A stretch of 64,000 nt of DNA from Legionella qingyii (lineage in GTDB: Bacteria > Pseudomonadota > Gammaproteobacteria > Legionellales > Legionellaceae), in assembly GCF_003184185.1 (NCBI RefSeq), contig NZ_QHJG01000001.1:219413-283412 (forward strand). The letters are read 5' to 3'. The position numbers and the translations under genes were made by a program. The notes beneath the pieces are model-generated. The model searched no databases. It had not been told where the DNA came from and saw only the letters and a list, made by a program, of their open reading frames with translations. Positions 1-9,257 of the stretch are shown here, in pieces. Numbering within the stretch: the first letter of the stretch is position 1; each line of letters starts with the position of its first letter.

Positions 1-1098
1 GCCTACAATAAATGACATAATTGCGAAGATATAATGGTAATGCTCTTCCATGCTTTTAAATTGTCCCATAAATAACATACTGGCACTTAACAATGAGGTC
101 ATCCCAGAGGGACCGGCAACATAGGGAATGCCACGATGAATAAGAGATTGCGTATACTTTGATTCAAGATCTGCTTCCTGGCAAATACAGTCAGGGTTCC
201 ATGTAGTTTCAAATAATGGGAATTTTTTTCGATCTTCTGAGGCGACACAAATACCTAATCTTTGGGAAATATAAAATTTAAATTCACCTCTGCCCCTGTC
301 GTGGTATAAAGGGTATGAGGAATAATTCCAGAAAAAAGAGCCAATATCTGCCTTTTTATTTTCTAAAATAAATTGTCTCAAACTTCCTTCATATCCAAAT
401 TTTTTGATGTGATTTTGAGATTCTAAGGGTAGTTCAAAATGACAATAAACATCTCGCATAAACATAAAATGAATTAACATGATTCTGGGAAAATTTCGTT
501 GCTTTTTAAGCGTTTCAATAATTTCTTTTAGATCTGGAGTCTTTGAGTAGCGTCCGAAAGCCAAAGCAAGTTTGGGGTTCTGTGGTTCTATTGGATCTGG
601 ACCTAGATTTTCAAGAAAAGCGTCGAAGATTTGTTCATTATAGTTTGATTCTATAAATTGAATTATATTGTTACTTACTTTACCGATGCAATCCCATGTT
701 GCTTTGCTGGGATTTTGCAACATTATTGTTGCGATGTTGGATTCAAAAATACGAGCTATTCGGCATTCAATGTCCTCAGTACTGATTTTTGTTTTCTTAA
801 AGTAATTTTGAAAATTAGCATCTTTTGTTATTTCAATTACATGATTAATAAAAAATTTAAGTGGTTCTGAAATATTCGAGTGTTGCTTTAAATGGTGTTT
901 TAAAGTGAAGGCCAGGGTTTTAAAAGATTGCTCATGATTATGAAATAAACATTTTAGCTCCGGGATTATTGAGCGGATAAATAGCTTATCTTGCGGTACT
1001 TCTGTTTCATAAAGGGAAAGCTTTGTTATTAGCAAGGCATGTACATTAAGTTGTTCTTTGCCGGGTAGTTGGCGCACTTCTTGAAAAAAATGTCGCAT
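1..1098 (-). CDS. Hypothetical protein, N-terminal 366 codons, cut by window edge
   Basis: The frame is open from an ATG at 1098 (MRHFFQEVRQLPG) down to base 1, so the C-terminus is outside the window. I translated it block by block and met no stop. It has no signal peptide. Most of the visible protein is hydrophilic and probably helical. Around residues 325-350 it becomes apolar and glycine/serine-rich (RGIPYVAGPSGMTSLLSAS), followed by FMGQFKSMEEHYHY, so a conserved domain probably continues beyond the edge. I do not recognise the family. The size, lack of export signal and surroundings would fit a Dot/Icm substrate, but that is inference only. The small forward frame at 658-870 is a shadow of this gene. 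Confidence 0.8.
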   Translation of the reverse strand, partial: MRHFFQEVRQLPGKEQLNVHALLITKLSLYETEVPQDKLFIRSIIPELKCLFHNHEQSFKTLAFTLKHHLKQHSNISEPLKFFINHVIEITKDANFQNYFKKTKISTEDIECRIARIFESNIATIMLQNPSKATWDCIGKVSNNIIQFIESNYNEQIFDAFLENLGPDPIEPQNPKLALAFGRYSKTPDLKEIIETLKKQRNFPRIMLIHFMFMRDVYCHFELPLESQNHIKKFGYEGSLRQFILENKKADIGSFFWNYSSYPLYHDRGRGEFKFYISQRLGICVASEDRKKFPLFETTWNPDCICQEADLESKYTQSLIHRGIPYVAGPSGMTSLLSASMLFMGQFKSMEEHYHYIFAIMSFIVG

Positions 1099-1252
1099 AA
1101 ATTTCAAAATGTGAGTGGAATTCCAAAAATGATATCACATACTACTTCTGTAACAGATTCATCGATCAACAAAATACACCAAACTCAACTATACTAACTG
1201 CGAGATGTACTTTTAATGACCATAATTAGGAATGTAACTCTAGGAGTGACAA

Positions 1253-1450
1253 ATGCTAGCAAAAAATATGCAAAAGATTTTAATGATCGTCATTATGAGT
1301 GGTTTTGTATCCAGCTCTTTTGCTGCGTGGGGATATCATAAAAGTTATACAGCATGTTATGGAGGGACTTGCCATCATACGAGCGTAAATAAAGGTTGTG
1401 TTAACGGTAATTGCGGTAAAGTTCGAACTGGCACGACCTGGCACAGATAA
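1253..1450 (+). CDS. Small secreted Cys-containing peptide
   Basis: A 65-residue protein with a clear Sec signal peptide: basic MLAKNMQK, the hydrophobic run ILMIVIMSGFV, then SSSFAA as the likely cleavage site. The mature part is about 40 residues, rich in Gly, Thr, His and Cys (four Cys, among them CYGGTC and CVNGNC). It should be exported to the periplasm or beyond, where disulphides or metal binding are possible. TAGGAGTGACAA just before the ATG is a strong ribosome binding site and supports this start. No family recognised. It stands alone between the partial gene on its left and a decayed gene on its right. Confidence 0.7.
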   Translation: MLAKNMQKILMIVIMSGFVSSSFAAWGYHKSYTACYGGTCHHTSVNKGCVNGNCGKVRTGTTWHR

Positions 1451-1487
1451 TAGGAGCAAGTTCTATTTTACTTTGAATGAGCCGGGC

Positions 1488-1922
1488 TTATTTTATAAAA
1501 CGTGCTGTTGGCATTATATCTTTAATCCATTTCGTTACCCGGCTCACCCGAGGAAACCAGGAATAGTCCCCATACGCTTCATCAATTTCGAGTTGAAATC
1601 CTAAACATTCAGCCAAATAGTTCAATGCTGTTGCATCAGATACGGTCTCTTTTGCCCATCGGTCCTGAGACATGCGAATCTGAGGTTCAAATGCATATTG
1701 CAATTGTTCATCACACATCCAGGCTTGTCCGAACCCGTGCATAATCTTCGGCAGTGGTACTTAAACTATTCGCTGCACATGGCGTTCTCCAAAGCTGCTC
1801 TGGTTCATATGTAATGGTTTGAACACATAGTTCCTAGTAAGTATTTCAAGATTTGCCTTATGCCCTCGTCTTGCGATTTCTTCGAGTATTTTGGGTTGGA
1901 ATGACCCAATCCCGCTTGGCAT
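1488..1922 (-). pseudogene. Decayed serine beta-lactamase-like (class C/PBP4*-type) gene
   Basis: Three reading frames on the minus strand together resemble the C-terminal half of the beta-lactamase/D-alanyl-D-alanine carboxypeptidase family. Frame one (1761-1922) contains YVFKPLHMNQSSF, the usual I.kPLGM..TSF block. Frame two (about 1715-1800) contains AANSLSTTAEDYARV, the usual AAGsL.TTAeDYAkF block. Frame three (1488-1742) contains LNYLAECLGFQLEIDEAYGD, matching the LaWGLGWQLE stretch. The catalytic SxxK region is absent. At least two frameshifts plus loss of the 5' half mean it cannot make an active enzyme. The family assignment rests on motif memory. Confidence 0.6.
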
Positions 1923-1960
1923 GATCGGGTGTCAACGAATATGATTACTAAGAACGGTAC

Positions 1961-2836
1961 TTAGGTTGCATTAATAATTTTTATAGCAAAGGCACTGGCA
2001 GGATATTCCGTTTTCTTGCGCAAATCTTCCAAACTGGTGAAGAAATTAAATGTCCAATTGCAATCTTGATAAGCCGTTGTATGGCGTCCTGATGTTGTGC
2101 CGGCATCTCGTTCAAGGAATCCTTTTTCAGATTCAGAATCTGCAATATTAACTAATGCATGAATAGGATTGGATGCATCCTTCTTGACCAGACAAACTCC
2201 TTGATTTAAACCGATATCTTCAAAAGAGCAATCGACGATTTTATATTTCTTTTTGCTCGTTAAGGCACGAACAAGTAATTGAATATCTGCAACTTGTGTA
2301 CTCACCTTAATTGTAAAAACAGCTTTTCCCTTATTATAGGTAATCCTGATATTATTCTTGTTTAAAGTATTATCATATTCTTGAATGAGACTTAAAATCG
2401 CTTTTTTTTCATCTCGAACATTCATTTTTTTAGCACTACAGGATAATTGGATGAGGTACATTACATTCTGTTTTGATTTTGGTTCAGATTCTGATTTGAA
2501 GTTCGCAACTTGATCCTGCATGGCGACTACATGTTCTGTCGAAGCCAAACAAGAAACGGGCAGGGCAGGGGCCTTAGAGGTTCTTGAAATGAGATAGTGA
2601 TCTTTATCTATCTTTTGTTTTTTTACCATGGCGGTATTTACTTCAACGTTGCTTCCATGAAACATATAGGACGAATAACCTGATTCACGGGATGTACTTG
2701 GAGGAGTGATGGAATGCCGCTCCATAAATTTATCGATTTTTCTTTGTTCTTCTTCATCTTCCACGCAAACAATTTTTTTGCCAACTTCTTTATAATAGTG
2801 CTTTTCACGCTCACTGGATGGAAATTGTCTTTTCAT
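1961..2836 (-). CDS. Hypothetical protein with PmrA-like promoter (effector candidate)
   Basis: About 291 residues from the ATG at 2836 (MKRQFPSSEREKHYY). AAGAG lies six bases upstream. The GTG two codons earlier (2842) is less likely. It has no signal peptide or membrane segment. It is charged, with a region at about 125-215 that looks like a small alpha/beta domain (ILSLIQEYDNTLNKNN, then FTIKVSTQVADIQLLVRAL). I recognise no catalytic motif. Its promoter (2884-2916) has a tandem PmrA-like box 7 nt before a perfect TATAAT, and the leader is only about 40 nt. That promoter is the main reason to regard it as a candidate Dot/Icm substrate. Confidence 0.75.
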   Translation of the reverse strand: MKRQFPSSEREKHYYKEVGKKIVCVEDEEEQRKIDKFMERHSITPPSTSRESGYSSYMFHGSNVEVNTAMVKKQKIDKDHYLISRTSKAPALPVSCLASTEHVVAMQDQVANFKSESEPKSKQNVMYLIQLSCSAKKMNVRDEKKAILSLIQEYDNTLNKNNIRITYNKGKAVFTIKVSTQVADIQLLVRALTSKKKYKIVDCSFEDIGLNQGVCLVKKDASNPIHALVNIADSESEKGFLERDAGTTSGRHTTAYQDCNWTFNFFTSLEDLRKKTEYPASAFAIKIINAT

Positions 2837-2883
2837 GGCCACTCTTGGTAAAAACGAATCAAAAAGAATAATAATAAAACATT

Positions 2884-2916
2884 ATTATATTGGAATAAAA
2901 TTAAGAAATAATTAAA
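2884..2916 (-). promoter_or_regulatory. PmrA-like box plus -10 upstream of the 1961-2836 gene
   Basis: Read along transcription, TTTAATTAT (2916-2908), two bases, CTTAATTTT (2905-2897), then 7 nt, then TATAAT (2889-2884). This fits the Legionella PmrA consensus cTTAATatT-N2-cTTAATatT. It has the same geometry as the sites at 11892, 28679 and 36914. Confidence 0.7.
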
Positions 2917-3048
2917 AGAGGTGATTTTTTAAACAATATTATGTTCGTTTTTTGGACTGAACCCAGGCTACATTGATTCAAACTATTAGCCTGGGGGAAT
3001 GCGAAGCCGTAACCAGGATTCATTGCAAGATTACGAGGCTGTTTTGCA

Positions 3049-4533
3049 TTATAGTTCAAGACAGTTGATGTTTTGCTCTTGAGAGAGGAGATAATTGTGT
3101 TCAAATTTCTCTATGGCTTGCAGCGTTTCTGTTTCTAATACCTTAGCCGTTCTAATAATTTCCTGTTTTATATCTATTAATGATGTGATGTTTGTCTCTT
3201 TTCCAATGTTTAAAAGATGTGATGAGATGCGATTTAATTCACTTATTGGTGTGTGTAAGCTAATTCCCAAAATGTGTTTTTTAAGTTCACGATATTCATC
3301 ATTTATTGCTCTAATCTCTTGTAATAAATGAACATATAGTTCAAAAAATTTAAGCTTCAACATACTGTGTTTGAGGAGCAACATATGGGCCTGATAAGTT
3401 TCTGGTGCGAAAAGATGCATTGCTTCTAATGTATTAGGTGTTACTGCAAATAAACCGTTATAAGTGCATCGGAATAAAAGTGCCATATTGCAGTTGAGTT
3501 CTTTAAAAACTGCCTGATATACCGCATCAATTGCGCCACAAAATGCGGGATCATCAGAATTTAAAGAGATCATTTCATCTTTAAATAAAGTTTGAAATTG
3601 AGTATGGGCTTGTAAATTGGGTATCGATTTTGGAAAAAATGCAACATCACTTAACGGACATAGTTCAAGTGTCATGCCGTCACATTTAAGTTTTTTTTCG
3701 AGTTCGGGATAATTGGCGACATTTCTTCCATGGGCAAATCGGTCAAGATATTTTTTTGCAATTTCCAGGGTATGTTCTTGTGCCTCTGGCTCGATATGGG
3801 CGGTGATAAAATACCAAGGATTACCCTCTCGCCGTCTATACTGATTGACTTCATCAAAAAAATTTAAAAAATTCTCTAGGGGGTACCCATCTTCCGCGCC
3901 TGCAAGGCCTATGGTTGTTACCATCGGATTGGGATATTGTCGAATATTATCCCATATGTTCTGAAATTCTTTTGGATCGATGTGTCGCTCTTGATAATAG
4001 CGTAATCTTAATGTGGTCACATCACCAAATTCTTTGAGCCCTCGCATGAGGCCACGATTATAGGCTAGGTTAAATTCAACAAAAGAGATATGTTCTTTAC
4101 ATTGAACCCAGGAGATCCCTGGCAAAGCGAAAATGACATGATGCTCATAACAATATTTATAAAATGCATAAGTGATATCTTCGATATCTTGTGGTGTTTT
4201 TAAAAGATTCGAAATACGTCGAAAGTCTTTGATAAATTGATCCAGATCATCCGAACCAGTAAATTTCCATTGCTGGTTTTTTTCATCGACCAAGTCATAT
4301 GGAAAAGGGATATTATTACGCTCTGCTATAATTTTAGCTAATTCAATATCAATCAAAAAGCCAGCTTCAGCGTGAACATGTAAATCTGTTTTAGGCATTT
4401 TTTGAATAAGCAAAGTATTTATATCAACATCTTCATCACATAAAGCCTGTAAATAGTGTAAGTCTTCCGAACTAAGAGATGGGAGTGACATTGAAAAGTC
4501 AGAGCTGGCTTCCTTAAAAAATCGTTCTTGCAT
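3049..4533 (-). CDS. Adenosine deaminase-like metallohydrolase with C-terminal helical extension
   Basis: About 494 residues from the ATG at 4533, which has AAAGAGGG just upstream. A GTG at 4584 would add 17 residues but lacks that site. Family marks: MPKTDLHVHAE near residue 46 (zinc-binding HxH, H52/H54), TAHIEPEA (H246), LELCPLSDVAFF (the CPxSN-like block) and SLNSDDPAF (zinc-ligand and catalytic Asp pair D327/D328). Adenosine deaminases normally have HAGE, with Glu three residues after the His. Here the motif is HIEP, with Glu at +2, so the substrate may differ. The last ~150 residues are a helical, charged extension not needed for the TIM barrel. No signal peptide. It could be a purine or N6-methyl-AMP type deaminase, or a translocated enzyme. 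Confidence 0.75.
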   Translation of the reverse strand: MQERFFKEASSDFSMSLPSLSSEDLHYLQALCDEDVDINTLLIQKMPKTDLHVHAEAGFLIDIELAKIIAERNNIPFPYDLVDEKNQQWKFTGSDDLDQFIKDFRRISNLLKTPQDIEDITYAFYKYCYEHHVIFALPGISWVQCKEHISFVEFNLAYNRGLMRGLKEFGDVTTLRLRYYQERHIDPKEFQNIWDNIRQYPNPMVTTIGLAGAEDGYPLENFLNFFDEVNQYRRREGNPWYFITAHIEPEAQEHTLEIAKKYLDRFAHGRNVANYPELEKKLKCDGMTLELCPLSDVAFFPKSIPNLQAHTQFQTLFKDEMISLNSDDPAFCGAIDAVYQAVFKELNCNMALLFRCTYNGLFAVTPNTLEAMHLFAPETYQAHMLLLKHSMLKLKFFELYVHLLQEIRAINDEYRELKKHILGISLHTPISELNRISSHLLNIGKETNITSLIDIKQEIIRTAKVLETETLQAIEKFEHNYLLSQEQNINCLEL

Positions 4534-4737
4534 GTAACCCTCTTTATAATATGATTCGACCTGCTTCGCAGGATATGCTCCCACAGTAACTTATTATTTT
4601 CAAATAAAAAAATATGTTCATTATTGCTTCATGCAAGCAGGCTTATTGAGCGACTAGATGGCTATACCGATGTCTTATTTCATAATCAAGTGATTCGGTT
4701 TCCCATTACTAATGAGCAATGTTTCTCAATGGTGTTC

Positions 4738-4766
4738 TTGACAAGGTCATTATGAATCACAATAAT
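4738..4766 (+). promoter_or_regulatory. Sigma-70 promoter of the omptin gene
   Basis: TTGACA at 4738-4743, a 17-nt spacer and AATAAT at 4761-4766 (5 of 6 consensus bases). The omptin ATG follows 62 bases later. One of the best consensus promoters in the window. Confidence 0.65.
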
Positions 4767-4828
4767 CTCGATTGATTTTTTGATGCTCACTTTTGCTGCA
4801 CGGATTGCCGCCCTAACTAGGAAAAAAT

Positions 4829-5755
4829 ATGAAAAATAAAATAGTTATGTTGGCTCTAACTTCCTTATCTCTTACGCATTCGCTCGATACCTATGCTGCT
4901 GATTACAGTTTGAATGGCTTGTCACTAAGTACTTCCGTAGGAATTCTTTCTGGAAAGGCTCACGAATATGTTTATTATCCCCAATCAAATACTAAGCTAA
5001 GCCAGCTCGATTGGCGCATAAAAAATGCTGCAATAATAAACGGGGAATTAAATTATGAATTCCTCGCCTGGCTTAGCATTAATGGAAGAGGTTGGACAAC
5101 TGTTGCAAAAAGCAAGGCAGCCATGGATGATTATGATTGGTTCAATCCAAATCAAGAATCTTGGACTCATTGGTCACACCATGAAAATACACATCTTAAT
5201 TATGCCAATGAGTTTGATTTGAGTTTAAGAGCTTGGCTGATGCAAAAGCAGAATTATCAACTCGGTTTGGCTGCGGGTTATCAATGGGATTCTTTTAGCT
5301 GGCGGGCGACTGGCGGCTGTTATCAATACAACAATGGTAGCGATATCGGTTGTTTTCCTAGCACTCAAGTTGGAATTGGCTATCAACAAAAATTTAGAGC
5401 CCCTTATATTGGTTTAGCTGGAAAATATTTCATCCATAATTTTGAGTTTAATGCCCTTTTAAAATTTAGTAATTGGGTTTCAGCACAAGATCATGATGAG
5501 CATTATGCCCGCAACATAACGTTCGAAGAATATGGAGATAACTTTAGATATTATGCTGCAACACTAAACTCCGGCTATTTTTTAACACCCAATGCGAAAG
5601 TTTTTGTTGAAGCATCCTACAATCATTATTCGAATGGGCGCGCCGATACTGAAATAATCGATAATGACACCGGCGAAAATGGCTATGAACGTGATGCCGC
5701 TGGTTTATCCAATAAAAACTATACCGTCGCACTCGGTCTGCAGTATCTGTTTTAG
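4829..5755 (+). CDS. Omptin-family outer membrane protease
   Basis: 308 residues with a signal peptide (MKNKIVMLALTSLSLTHSL..YAA), the usual length for omptins (OmpT, Pla, PgtE). The four catalytic positions are visible: MDDYDWF gives the Asp pair D101/D103 (OmpT D83/D85), and DHDEHY gives the Asp-His pair D223/H225 (OmpT D210/H212). The chain alternates aromatic and polar residues as a ten-strand barrel should, and ends VALGLQYLF with the terminal Phe typical of barrel assembly. It should cleave host or bacterial surface peptides between basic residues. Monocistronic, with its own consensus promoter and a hairpin just downstream. L. pneumophila has an omptin (Lpa); whether this is its orthologue cannot be settled here. 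Confidence 0.92.
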   Translation: MKNKIVMLALTSLSLTHSLDTYAADYSLNGLSLSTSVGILSGKAHEYVYYPQSNTKLSQLDWRIKNAAIINGELNYEFLAWLSINGRGWTTVAKSKAAMDDYDWFNPNQESWTHWSHHENTHLNYANEFDLSLRAWLMQKQNYQLGLAAGYQWDSFSWRATGGCYQYNNGSDIGCFPSTQVGIGYQQKFRAPYIGLAGKYFIHNFEFNALLKFSNWVSAQDHDEHYARNITFEEYGDNFRYYAATLNSGYFLTPNAKVFVEASYNHYSNGRADTEIIDNDTGENGYERDAAGLSNKNYTVALGLQYLF

Positions 5756-5772
5756 AATAAGCAAGCAAGGTG

Positions 5773-5795
5773 GATTGGGTTATTTTGACTCAATC
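5773..5795. repeat. Hairpin, GTTGGGTC-type dispersed inverted repeat (degenerate)
   Basis: Arms GATTGGGT and ACTCAATC around TATTTTG, in the gap between the convergent omptin and barrel genes. It shares the TTGGGT...TTTTGAC core with the perfect copies at 30039 and 31789. It may act as a bidirectional transcription stop. Confidence 0.45.
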
Positions 5796-5854
5796 TACGT
5801 TCCTGCATACCGTGGCTGCTCAAACTGTTCTTTGGCTTGCAACATTTAAGATCA

Positions 5855-6685
5855 TCAAAAATGATAATTAAGACCGAAGCGAATAACTTGCGCTGGATTA
5901 GTCCATGTATATTTTATTTGGAATGGAGGATTGGGAATAATTGGATCTGCAATCTCGGATGTTGAGCCAAGATCATAATATAAATACTCTAATTTCATTG
6001 ACCAATTTTGCTTGAGAACCCATTCAGCCCCTCCACCAACTGTCCACCCGGCTCGTGTTAAAGTTTTAGAAAAAGGATATTGTTCATCACCATATCCACC
6101 AGGAATAAAATTAACATTCGCTTGTTCTTTTACAGAACCGTAGGCCAATCCCCCGGTCCCATATAGTAATATCTGGGCAGTGGGTGAAAAACCGAGGCGT
6201 CCACGTAAGGTGCCAAACCATGTCGATTTATGTTGGGTTGATAGCGCATTATTAAATACTTCTAAATGCTCCACCGCATTTCCTACTGCATTTTCTGTGG
6301 ATGAGCCTTTTAATGAGTTCCAGTTTATATCGGTTTCTAAACCAAGATACACTTGTGGGTAGGCACTTAATTGCAAGTTATACCCTACTTGTCCTCCTAC
6401 GGTTCCACCTGACATGGATACCGACATAGATGCTGGTTGAATAGTACCATTCCCGGGTTGGAGTTGGGTTGGCTCAGGAAGAGGTACCACTTTTGTATGG
6501 GCATTTGACCAGGAATAACCTCCGTTTATCCCCATATAAAAACCAGACCAGTTCGTAGGGGATAATTCCTTAATGCCAGATGTTCCTGCGATAGAAACCG
6601 AAGTAACACAGAGCAGGCTCAGCAGACTTAATGTTGGAAATTTTGGTACGTCGAATGAACCACGCTCCATGTTACTTATAATCAT
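5855..6685 (-). CDS. Outer membrane beta-barrel protein (OmpA-like/opacity type)
   Basis: 276 residues. The start at 6685 (MIISNMERG) has AAAAGGAT seven bases upstream. A hydrophobic export segment follows (FPTLSLLSLLCVTSVSIAG). The mature part opens with NWSGFYMGINGGYSW, the usual first strand of the OMP_b-brl/OprF-like eight-strand family. It continues with YLGLETDINW, TWFGTLRGRLGF, YGTGGLAYG, GWTVGGGAEWVLKQNWSMK and a closing IRFGLNYHF with terminal Phe. It sits in the outer membrane. Legionella carry several such paralogues, often called hemin-binding or opacity-like proteins, and nothing here gives the ligand. It faces the omptin gene tail to tail across a hairpin. Confidence 0.88.
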   Translation of the reverse strand: MIISNMERGSFDVPKFPTLSLLSLLCVTSVSIAGTSGIKELSPTNWSGFYMGINGGYSWSNAHTKVVPLPEPTQLQPGNGTIQPASMSVSMSGGTVGGQVGYNLQLSAYPQVYLGLETDINWNSLKGSSTENAVGNAVEHLEVFNNALSTQHKSTWFGTLRGRLGFSPTAQILLYGTGGLAYGSVKEQANVNFIPGGYGDEQYPFSKTLTRAGWTVGGGAEWVLKQNWSMKLEYLYYDLGSTSEIADPIIPNPPFQIKYTWTNPAQVIRFGLNYHF

Positions 6686-7001
6686 TGAATATCCTTTTCA
6701 TAATTAGATTAATTCAGTTTTTGACAAACTTATCTAAAAATAATGGCTCTAATCAAAATATGCAATAGCAATTGCCAACCATAGGGAACTCCCTAAGGTT
6801 AAATGTTCATAAAAATCAAATGGGGTTAAATTGGAAGTCAAACTGCTTTGAAAAGAACCGAACACGGATTTATCCGCTGAGGCTCAAGCAAGTACTTTCT
6901 TGTTTGTTTAGTTAAATTTATTTACTATTTAGTGGCTCCAAGTTATCTCAAATGACTGAGATATGTATGGGAATTAATTTTTTAAGTCCCAATTATTAAG
7001 G
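6686..7001. other. Divergent intergenic region, no gene
   Basis: About 315 AT-rich bases between the divergent barrel gene and the secreted hypothetical. They must hold both promoters, but I see no convincing -35/-10 pair, RNA gene or repeat. Confidence 0.4.
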
Positions 7002-8279
7002 ATGATGATGAACAAGAAATTATTAGTTTTATTCGCAACCGGACTTTTTCTTAGCGGTTTTGCTTACTCCGAAGAAGATTTTGGGTATACGTTAAATGAA
7101 TCGACAGAACAGGAAGAAAATGGCGTTTATCTATCGGATGAACAAAAACTTTTAGCCAAGGTAAATCAGGTTTATGCGAATTACAGTCAATTGCATCCAA
7201 ATTGCGGCTATCAACCTAAACCTTCTATTCATTCCTATCCTCAACAAATGCATACGCTCACCAATCCTTATATACATGGTGCTAATGAGCTCAATGCGAT
7301 TAATTTTAAAATTAGAAACTTTGTGCTCGATAGTCCTGTTCGTGATAACAATGATCCCTTTTGTGGTAAATTAAGCATAAAATGCGCCTCATTGGTGACC
7401 ATTGTAAACTCCGCAAATTTTTATTGTGAACGGATTCACAATGGGGCAAGTTCGGATCCAGTTTTGTTAGCAGATCCAAGATACAACAATTATCTAGCCT
7501 ACCAGACGATATATAACCTCTCTGTCATGCCTAGGGCCAAAAAGAATTTTGGCTTATTGAAACAGTTTTATAATTTAGACGCATTTCCACCCTATTCCAG
7601 CTCACAAATTCCCAATCCCAGTTACGAGTACAATGCTGTAGTATATTCCACATTCACATATCCTGCCCCAACAAATCCGCCGACTCCAAATTACTCCAAT
7701 GGGAATTATGGTTTCTTGTTCCTTGGTTCAGCAGAAAATTTAGTATCAGTTTGCAAAACCATTCAATACCAAAATTTGTCACGAGAAAATGCTGCAGTTC
7801 GATTTAGTCAGTATTTTGGTATACCACCTGATTCACCGGATTCAGTAAGAACATTTACTTTTTTTAAGTTAAGAAATAATCCTCATATACCTGGTAAAAG
7901 GGATGGCAATATGTTTCGGCCATGCCCTGCTGATGGCAATATTGAGACAACTTCCTGCTCCGCTTCGGCTCTAGTGATTCCCCATAATTGCAATAATCCT
8001 CCACCCCCTTATGATGGCACAACGGTCAGCTCATTTTTGGCAAACCAGTTTTATTCTGCTTATTGTAATACGGTCCCAAATAGAAACTCAGGTATGCCAA
8101 TCTATTTTCCATGGACAGGGCAAGGTTTTACCTATGATTGGTATCCATGGCATATAAGTTTAAAAAATGTTCAAGGATCTTCAGAGTATGTTCCGGCTAC
8201 TAATAGTGGTAGCGCTAATATAGAAGTAGTAAATAATAAATCAATAGAGGACTTTTTATTAACATGTGATTTCAGCTAA
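7002..8279 (+). CDS. Large secreted protein of unknown function
   Basis: 425 residues with a signal peptide (NKKLLVLFATGLFLSGFAYS). Three consecutive ATGs occur; AAGG best suits the third (7008). The mature protein is rich in Asn, Pro, Tyr and Cys, including ADGNIETTSCSASAL and PHNCNNPPPPYDG, so several disulphides in the periplasm or outside the cell are likely. A Pro/Tyr/Asn-rich stretch lies near residues 190-235. I find no enzyme motif and no membrane anchor or barrel ending. It may be a type II-secreted or surface protein. No neighbours on the same strand. Confidence 0.75.
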   Translation: MMMNKKLLVLFATGLFLSGFAYSEEDFGYTLNESTEQEENGVYLSDEQKLLAKVNQVYANYSQLHPNCGYQPKPSIHSYPQQMHTLTNPYIHGANELNAINFKIRNFVLDSPVRDNNDPFCGKLSIKCASLVTIVNSANFYCERIHNGASSDPVLLADPRYNNYLAYQTIYNLSVMPRAKKNFGLLKQFYNLDAFPPYSSSQIPNPSYEYNAVVYSTFTYPAPTNPPTPNYSNGNYGFLFLGSAENLVSVCKTIQYQNLSRENAAVRFSQYFGIPPDSPDSVRTFTFFKLRNNPHIPGKRDGNMFRPCPADGNIETTSCSASALVIPHNCNNPPPPYDGTTVSSFLANQFYSAYCNTVPNRNSGMPIYFPWTGQGFTYDWYPWHISLKNVQGSSEYVPATNSGSANIEVVNNKSIEDFLLTCDFS

Positions 8280-8349
8280 GAATAACTATCGTTCTTATTA
8301 TTGGATTGGCTGAAAATCAAATAGCCTATCTGATTTATAGTGCAAGGGA

Positions 8350-8790
8350 TTACTCATAAAATGGTCGTGCCCAATCATCCTCGTGACACGTTATGGCCAC
8401 TTTTGCTCGATGTGATAAAGAATCATCGAGCGATTGAGTATAATAGTGTTCTTTAAATAGATTATCAGATGTCATAATCGCTTCATCTTTCATCAAGATG
8501 GATTTAGCGTGTTGAGGATTTAATTGGAAAAAATATTCCATAAATTCTGGATGGAGCGCAACGAGTTCCTGAAGGGGTTTATTAAATGGATTATCGATCC
8601 CACTGTATTTATCATAAAACTGAAGGTAGATGCTAACATATTCCTGAAGCGCCAATTTTTCTTTATTATCGTCCAGTTTCTGTGTGTATTTATTTCTTAA
8701 AAGTGAGACAAGCTGACAGTAGATAGCATTGAAGGCGTGTATCACTTCTTGATTATCGCTAGAAATAGCTAAATAAAAAGGATTATTCAC
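8350..8790 (-). CDS. Hypothetical protein, 146 aa
   Basis: A soluble, probably all-helical protein starting at 8790 with AAGG six bases upstream (MNNPFYLAISSDNQEV). It has no signal peptide, membrane segment or recognised motif. The C-terminal third is acidic (TQSLDDSLSHRA... HEDDWARPFYE). A frameshifted remnant lies immediately upstream on the same strand, so this may be the intact downstream part of an older gene cluster. Confidence 0.6.
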   Translation of the reverse strand: MNNPFYLAISSDNQEVIHAFNAIYCQLVSLLRNKYTQKLDDNKEKLALQEYVSIYLQFYDKYSGIDNPFNKPLQELVALHPEFMEYFFQLNPQHAKSILMKDEAIMTSDNLFKEHYYTQSLDDSLSHRAKVAITCHEDDWARPFYE

Positions 8791-8797
8791 TACCTTA

Positions 8798-9126
8798 TTT
8801 ATTTTTAATTGTTATTTTTTTTATGCTGCAATAGGGCACAGCTAAGGCCACATGTTCTGCTTCTCGCTCCATCCGACCGGGGAGGTTGAGATTATTTTTA
8901 CGATATGTTGCATGAATATCTACAGCAAAATTACTAAAAAGAGTGGGGAAACCAAAAATGACGGACTGTAATTATCAACACCTCGATACAAATCAGAGGT
9001 TGCTGGTGATGTTTTTATAACATTAGAAAACTGAATACTAGAAGGTGATTTTTCTTTCTCACTCTGGAAAAATTGGGGATATTTACTGTACATTAGGAAT
9101 GACTTTATGATTAGGGTTTTGCGCAA
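8798..9126 (-). pseudogene. Frameshifted hypothetical gene remnant
   Basis: From 9126 one frame reads MRKTLIIKSFLMYSKYPQF and on to LYRGVDNYSPSFLVSP, then stops at 8920. A second frame continues in register as FSNFAVDIHATYRKNN and LNLPGRMEREAEHVALAVP, and ends near 8798. The natural flow across the shift suggests one broken gene of about 110 codons. YRGVDNYSPSF recalls the YRG start of some ADP-ribosyltransferase or protease folds, but this is too little for a family call. Confidence 0.4.
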
Positions 9127-9257
9127 AACAATAACATGCTTTCTTGTATTTGAGCAATCCAGGGCCTGCTTGATCTCTCAAAATACAAGATATACCAAAC
9201 ATGGCTTTCCCCAAGATTTCCAACTTGTGGCCAAGAGAATGAATGAATTCAAACCGG

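Noticed and set aside
1891..1909. GTTGGGTC-type hairpin inside the beta-lactamase pseudogene
   Set aside because: Only a 6-bp stem, within sequence explained by the former coding frame; not counted as a confident repeat copy.
2901..3104. 67-codon minus-strand frame overlapping the end of the deaminase-like gene
   Set aside because: No RBS, low-information sequence, overlaps a better-supported gene.
9144..9193. Imperfect inverted repeat with TCTTGTATTT arms
   Set aside because: Bulged stem and long loop in AT-rich DNA; no second copy and no promoter context.
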